Positions 60,789 to 64,000 of a DNA stretch of 64,000 nucleotides are shown piece by piece. The translations under genes were made by a program, and so were the position numbers. Origin of the DNA: Silurus meridionalis. Its lineage: Eukaryota > Chordata > Actinopteri > Siluriformes > Siluridae. The notes under the pieces were generated by a model, which was not told where the DNA came from, searched no databases, and saw nothing but the letters and a program-made list of their open reading frames with translations. The stretch spans positions 17,798,664 to 17,862,663 of the forward strand of contig NC_060906.1 of NCBI RefSeq assembly GCF_014805685.1, given 5' to 3'. Position 1 is the first letter of the stretch, and the number at the start of each line of letters is the position of its first letter.

Positions 60789-61560
60789 CTATATACAGGA
60801 AAACAGAGAGAGAAGAAGAAACACATCATTTAGAGTCAGAGGCACAAAACATAATGCATAATTACCTGATCTATTTGCACTTGTATGAAAAAATCTTTTA
60901 ATGTACACTTCTGGGCCCAAAAAGGCTCAAACCAAAAATGTCAAGAAGTGATGAAAAATAACTAAATAATGTAACTCATTATGGGGTATTTTTTTCCCAT
61001 ATTTCTATAAATGTTTAAACCCTCTGGGTAAATTTGCAGACAGCTTATATTTAATACTTAATAGTTTGCCATTTAAAGCTTGGCCAGGAGTGTCAACACG
61101 AAGCACTTTTGTAATTTTCTCTGGATATTTGCTAAATGTTGAGAACTTGAATGTCACATGCTAAACTAGCATAAAAACTACCAGACTGGAGATATCAGGC
61201 CATTGACCCCAATCAGTGTGGATCACTCCCTTCTTTCTGTCATCAGACTGATGCATAAATTACAAAAAGTGACAGTTATAATTTTTGCACTACCACTATC
61301 ATTGTTGTATAAATAACAGTTTTTTGTACAACACCACAGTGAGCCAGAGTGTCTTCAAGTCATTATGCATAGTTTGTGGGTCTAAAAAAAGTTTAATGGA
61401 CCCTAAAAACAAGAGGTCTTGAAGAAATCATGCTGTGTGCCACCTTGGATCTCCCAAAGACACATATTATGCTTACACAGACTTAGGACAGATGATTTGC
61501 AAGATGTTCAGTACACATCTTAACTATAATGATCTAAAATAGTAGTTAAAACTGTAATGA
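60789..61560. other. Intron of tmem151b, nothing recognised
   Basis: Sequence upstream of the main tmem151b exon on the minus strand. I could not identify the first exon or a convincing donor. Confidence 0.5.
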
Positions 61561-61574
61561 ATGGCTATTTGGTG

Positions 61575-62150
<576 letters not shown>

Positions 62151-64000
62151 TGAATTTTTACAAATGAAATAGAATTAAATTGACATATTGGCTTCTTGAC
62201 TATTTGGAAAATGAATATACGTCAAGAGTAAAACAAATAATGATTGTGCAAGCATACTGAAATTGATTGCTTGTAGAAAGTTTATCAGTCATCCAGGTCA
62301 TGTTGAATGTCTTGTTGCAATAAATGTAGGTGACTCATCCAGGGGGCTTCGTCAGCTCTCCTGAATGATGGGAAATTTATTAAGAACCAGTGTGTGTAAA
62401 TGCCACGGAATTTCCCATAATGAACCCCCTCCAATTAGAGGCAAAATGATTAAAGTATAATTACAGTTTATTACTACTTAAGACCTGTCACTACAAGTTT
62501 GGCTTGTTCTGGTATTTACACAACCTGACATAATTGAAGTTTGTACATTGGTTCTGTTAGAACAGAGCGGTTTCATTTTAATGCGTGAGTGTGAACAAGC
62601 CAGGGCTGTTTGTCGTTCTTCACACAGCAGCAAGCTTTAAATAATTGATGCTGCTCTTCTATAACTCTACTCCCTACATCATCACATGAGCCCCTTTATA
62701 ACACCACACACTCACACACTCACACACCCACACACACCCTTGATCCACACCCAGCTGAAAAGGAGTCAATCCATGACAAATGGCTCCTACTCTTCTCTCG
62801 TTCACGATTATGCAGTGTGCAAACGACGCTTAACAAAGTGAGATAATCCCTCACTTTCATCTCAATTTACAGGCTCATGATCGCAGCTTTTGATGAGAGG
62901 AGCAGACTGTGTTTAAAGTGTGATGCGTGTAAAATGGGGGAAGCGGGTTATATAAGCCTCAACTTAAAAAATGTTCATGGTTGATTTTGTTATCAGCACT
63001 CTGATCTGTCTGCTTCAGTTCTCTCACTAGCTGTGCTGATTGGGTTAATCTAGTTTTTTAGGAGATATTAAGATCATATGCTTATGTTGCATTTACGCTT
63101 ATGCAGGACCCATGCTGACAAGTTTCTAGGCCACAACATTAATCTCTTAAATCACAATGACTATGGAGCAGAAATGTTTGTTTCTCTAATGTCTCTAATG
63201 CTTAGGAACTATTCATGAATTCATCTGCAGATGTTAACTTCTTCTTTTTTTTTTAAATGAGAGAGAAACAACCGACAAGCCGAAAAATGACCACAGTTAT
63301 GATTTTAATAGTTGTTTACCGTATTGCTTCCAAGTAATTTGTTTCAGACGTGGTCACTATGTAAATCAGAGAAAACTCTCATATTGTGAGCTTGTAGCCT
63401 TTCAGTCATTCCCATAATTAAATTGAGAGTGAGAGTTGAGTGAGTTTAGTCATCTGCACATCATGTTTAAAAGTCTTTGCTTTTTACTCAACTAGATTTT
63501 TGGTATTTGCTCACATCTGCATGTTTATTGCACGCCACAGGATTATGGACTGCCATCTCCGAAAAGGACAAAAAAAAAGATAACCTGGTCCTTATTCTGC
63601 CTTCTGAACAGTTCAGACTTTATTTTGGTATAAACTCATTGTGCCAATCTGGGCAGAATTTTTCTAAATATACTGCCAAATGAGAACATATTTTACATTG
63701 GTCAAAATTACATAAATGAGAGAATGAAACCTAATAGGAATTGATCTTATGGCACAATAAAGTGGAGTTACGTTTATCAATATACCCAATATTAGAATTA
63801 TCCTAGAACAGCAACATGTTTTTGCAAGATTTTGGGGAAACAAATTCAATGAAAAAAAAAAAGGAAATGTGTGCATTTAATTTTAGTTTAAAATAAATTT
63901 TAATTGTGGAACATTTATGAAACAAGTTCCTGTTTTCATCTCGCCGTCATGTCATGATCAACTGAAATAATAGTGGAAAACTAAAAGGAACAGATTCACC
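62151..64000. other. Probable tmem151b intron or upstream DNA, no gene recognised
   Basis: Contains a short CA-rich stretch at about 62705-62738. No exon with a plausible start codon and donor for tmem151b could be supported on the minus strand, and no plus-strand gene was seen. Confidence 0.45.

Overview
The window is teleost nuclear DNA. It has spliced vertebrate genes, a high load of Tc1/mariner elements, RTE-like and L2-like LINE remnants, a tRNA-derived SINE, and many GATA, CA, TA and CTGT simple repeats. No bacterial or organellar features were seen. Species cannot be fixed by eye.

Layout: (1) 1508-7537 (+) is most of tagap, a Rho GTPase-activating protein of activated lymphocytes; its first exon(s) are not recognised. 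(2) 12282-21560 (+) is a complete rnf8 (FHA, coiled coil, RING E3 ubiquitin ligase) with an RTE-like LINE in one intron and a nearly full-length Tc1 transposon in the last; its RING exon carries an apparent 1-bp frameshift. (3) 24.6-38.8 kb (+) holds two tandem copies of tcte1 (DRC5, an axonemal nexin-dynein regulatory complex subunit), each behind a noncoding first exon with a perfect RFX-type X-box. The second copy has a 1-bp deletion in its last exon. (4) 40352-46925 (-) is a complete TIM-family receptor (HAVCR/TIMD4-like): signal peptide, IgV, a threonine-rich stalk built from eight small phase-1 exons, transmembrane segment and a short tyrosine-containing tail. Relics of this gene lie directly downstream of both tcte1 copies, so the tcte1/TIM pair was duplicated as a block. 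(5) 47-59 kb is repeat-rich with no gene recognised; it includes a three-level nest (SINE in LINE in inverted-repeat element). (6) 59511-60788 (-) is the main exon of tmem151b; its first exon is not recognised.

The genes do not form one pathway. tagap and the TIM receptor are immune genes, rnf8 acts in DNA-damage ubiquitin signalling, tcte1 in cilia and sperm flagella, tmem151b is a membrane protein of unknown role. RNF8, TCTE1 and TMEM151B also lie close together on human 6p21, which supports the assignments.

Exon models were built by hand from splice sites and reading phase. Phases close exactly for tagap, tcte1 copy 1, the TIM gene and the recognised exon of tmem151b; rnf8 closes only after allowing the one-base RING frameshift.
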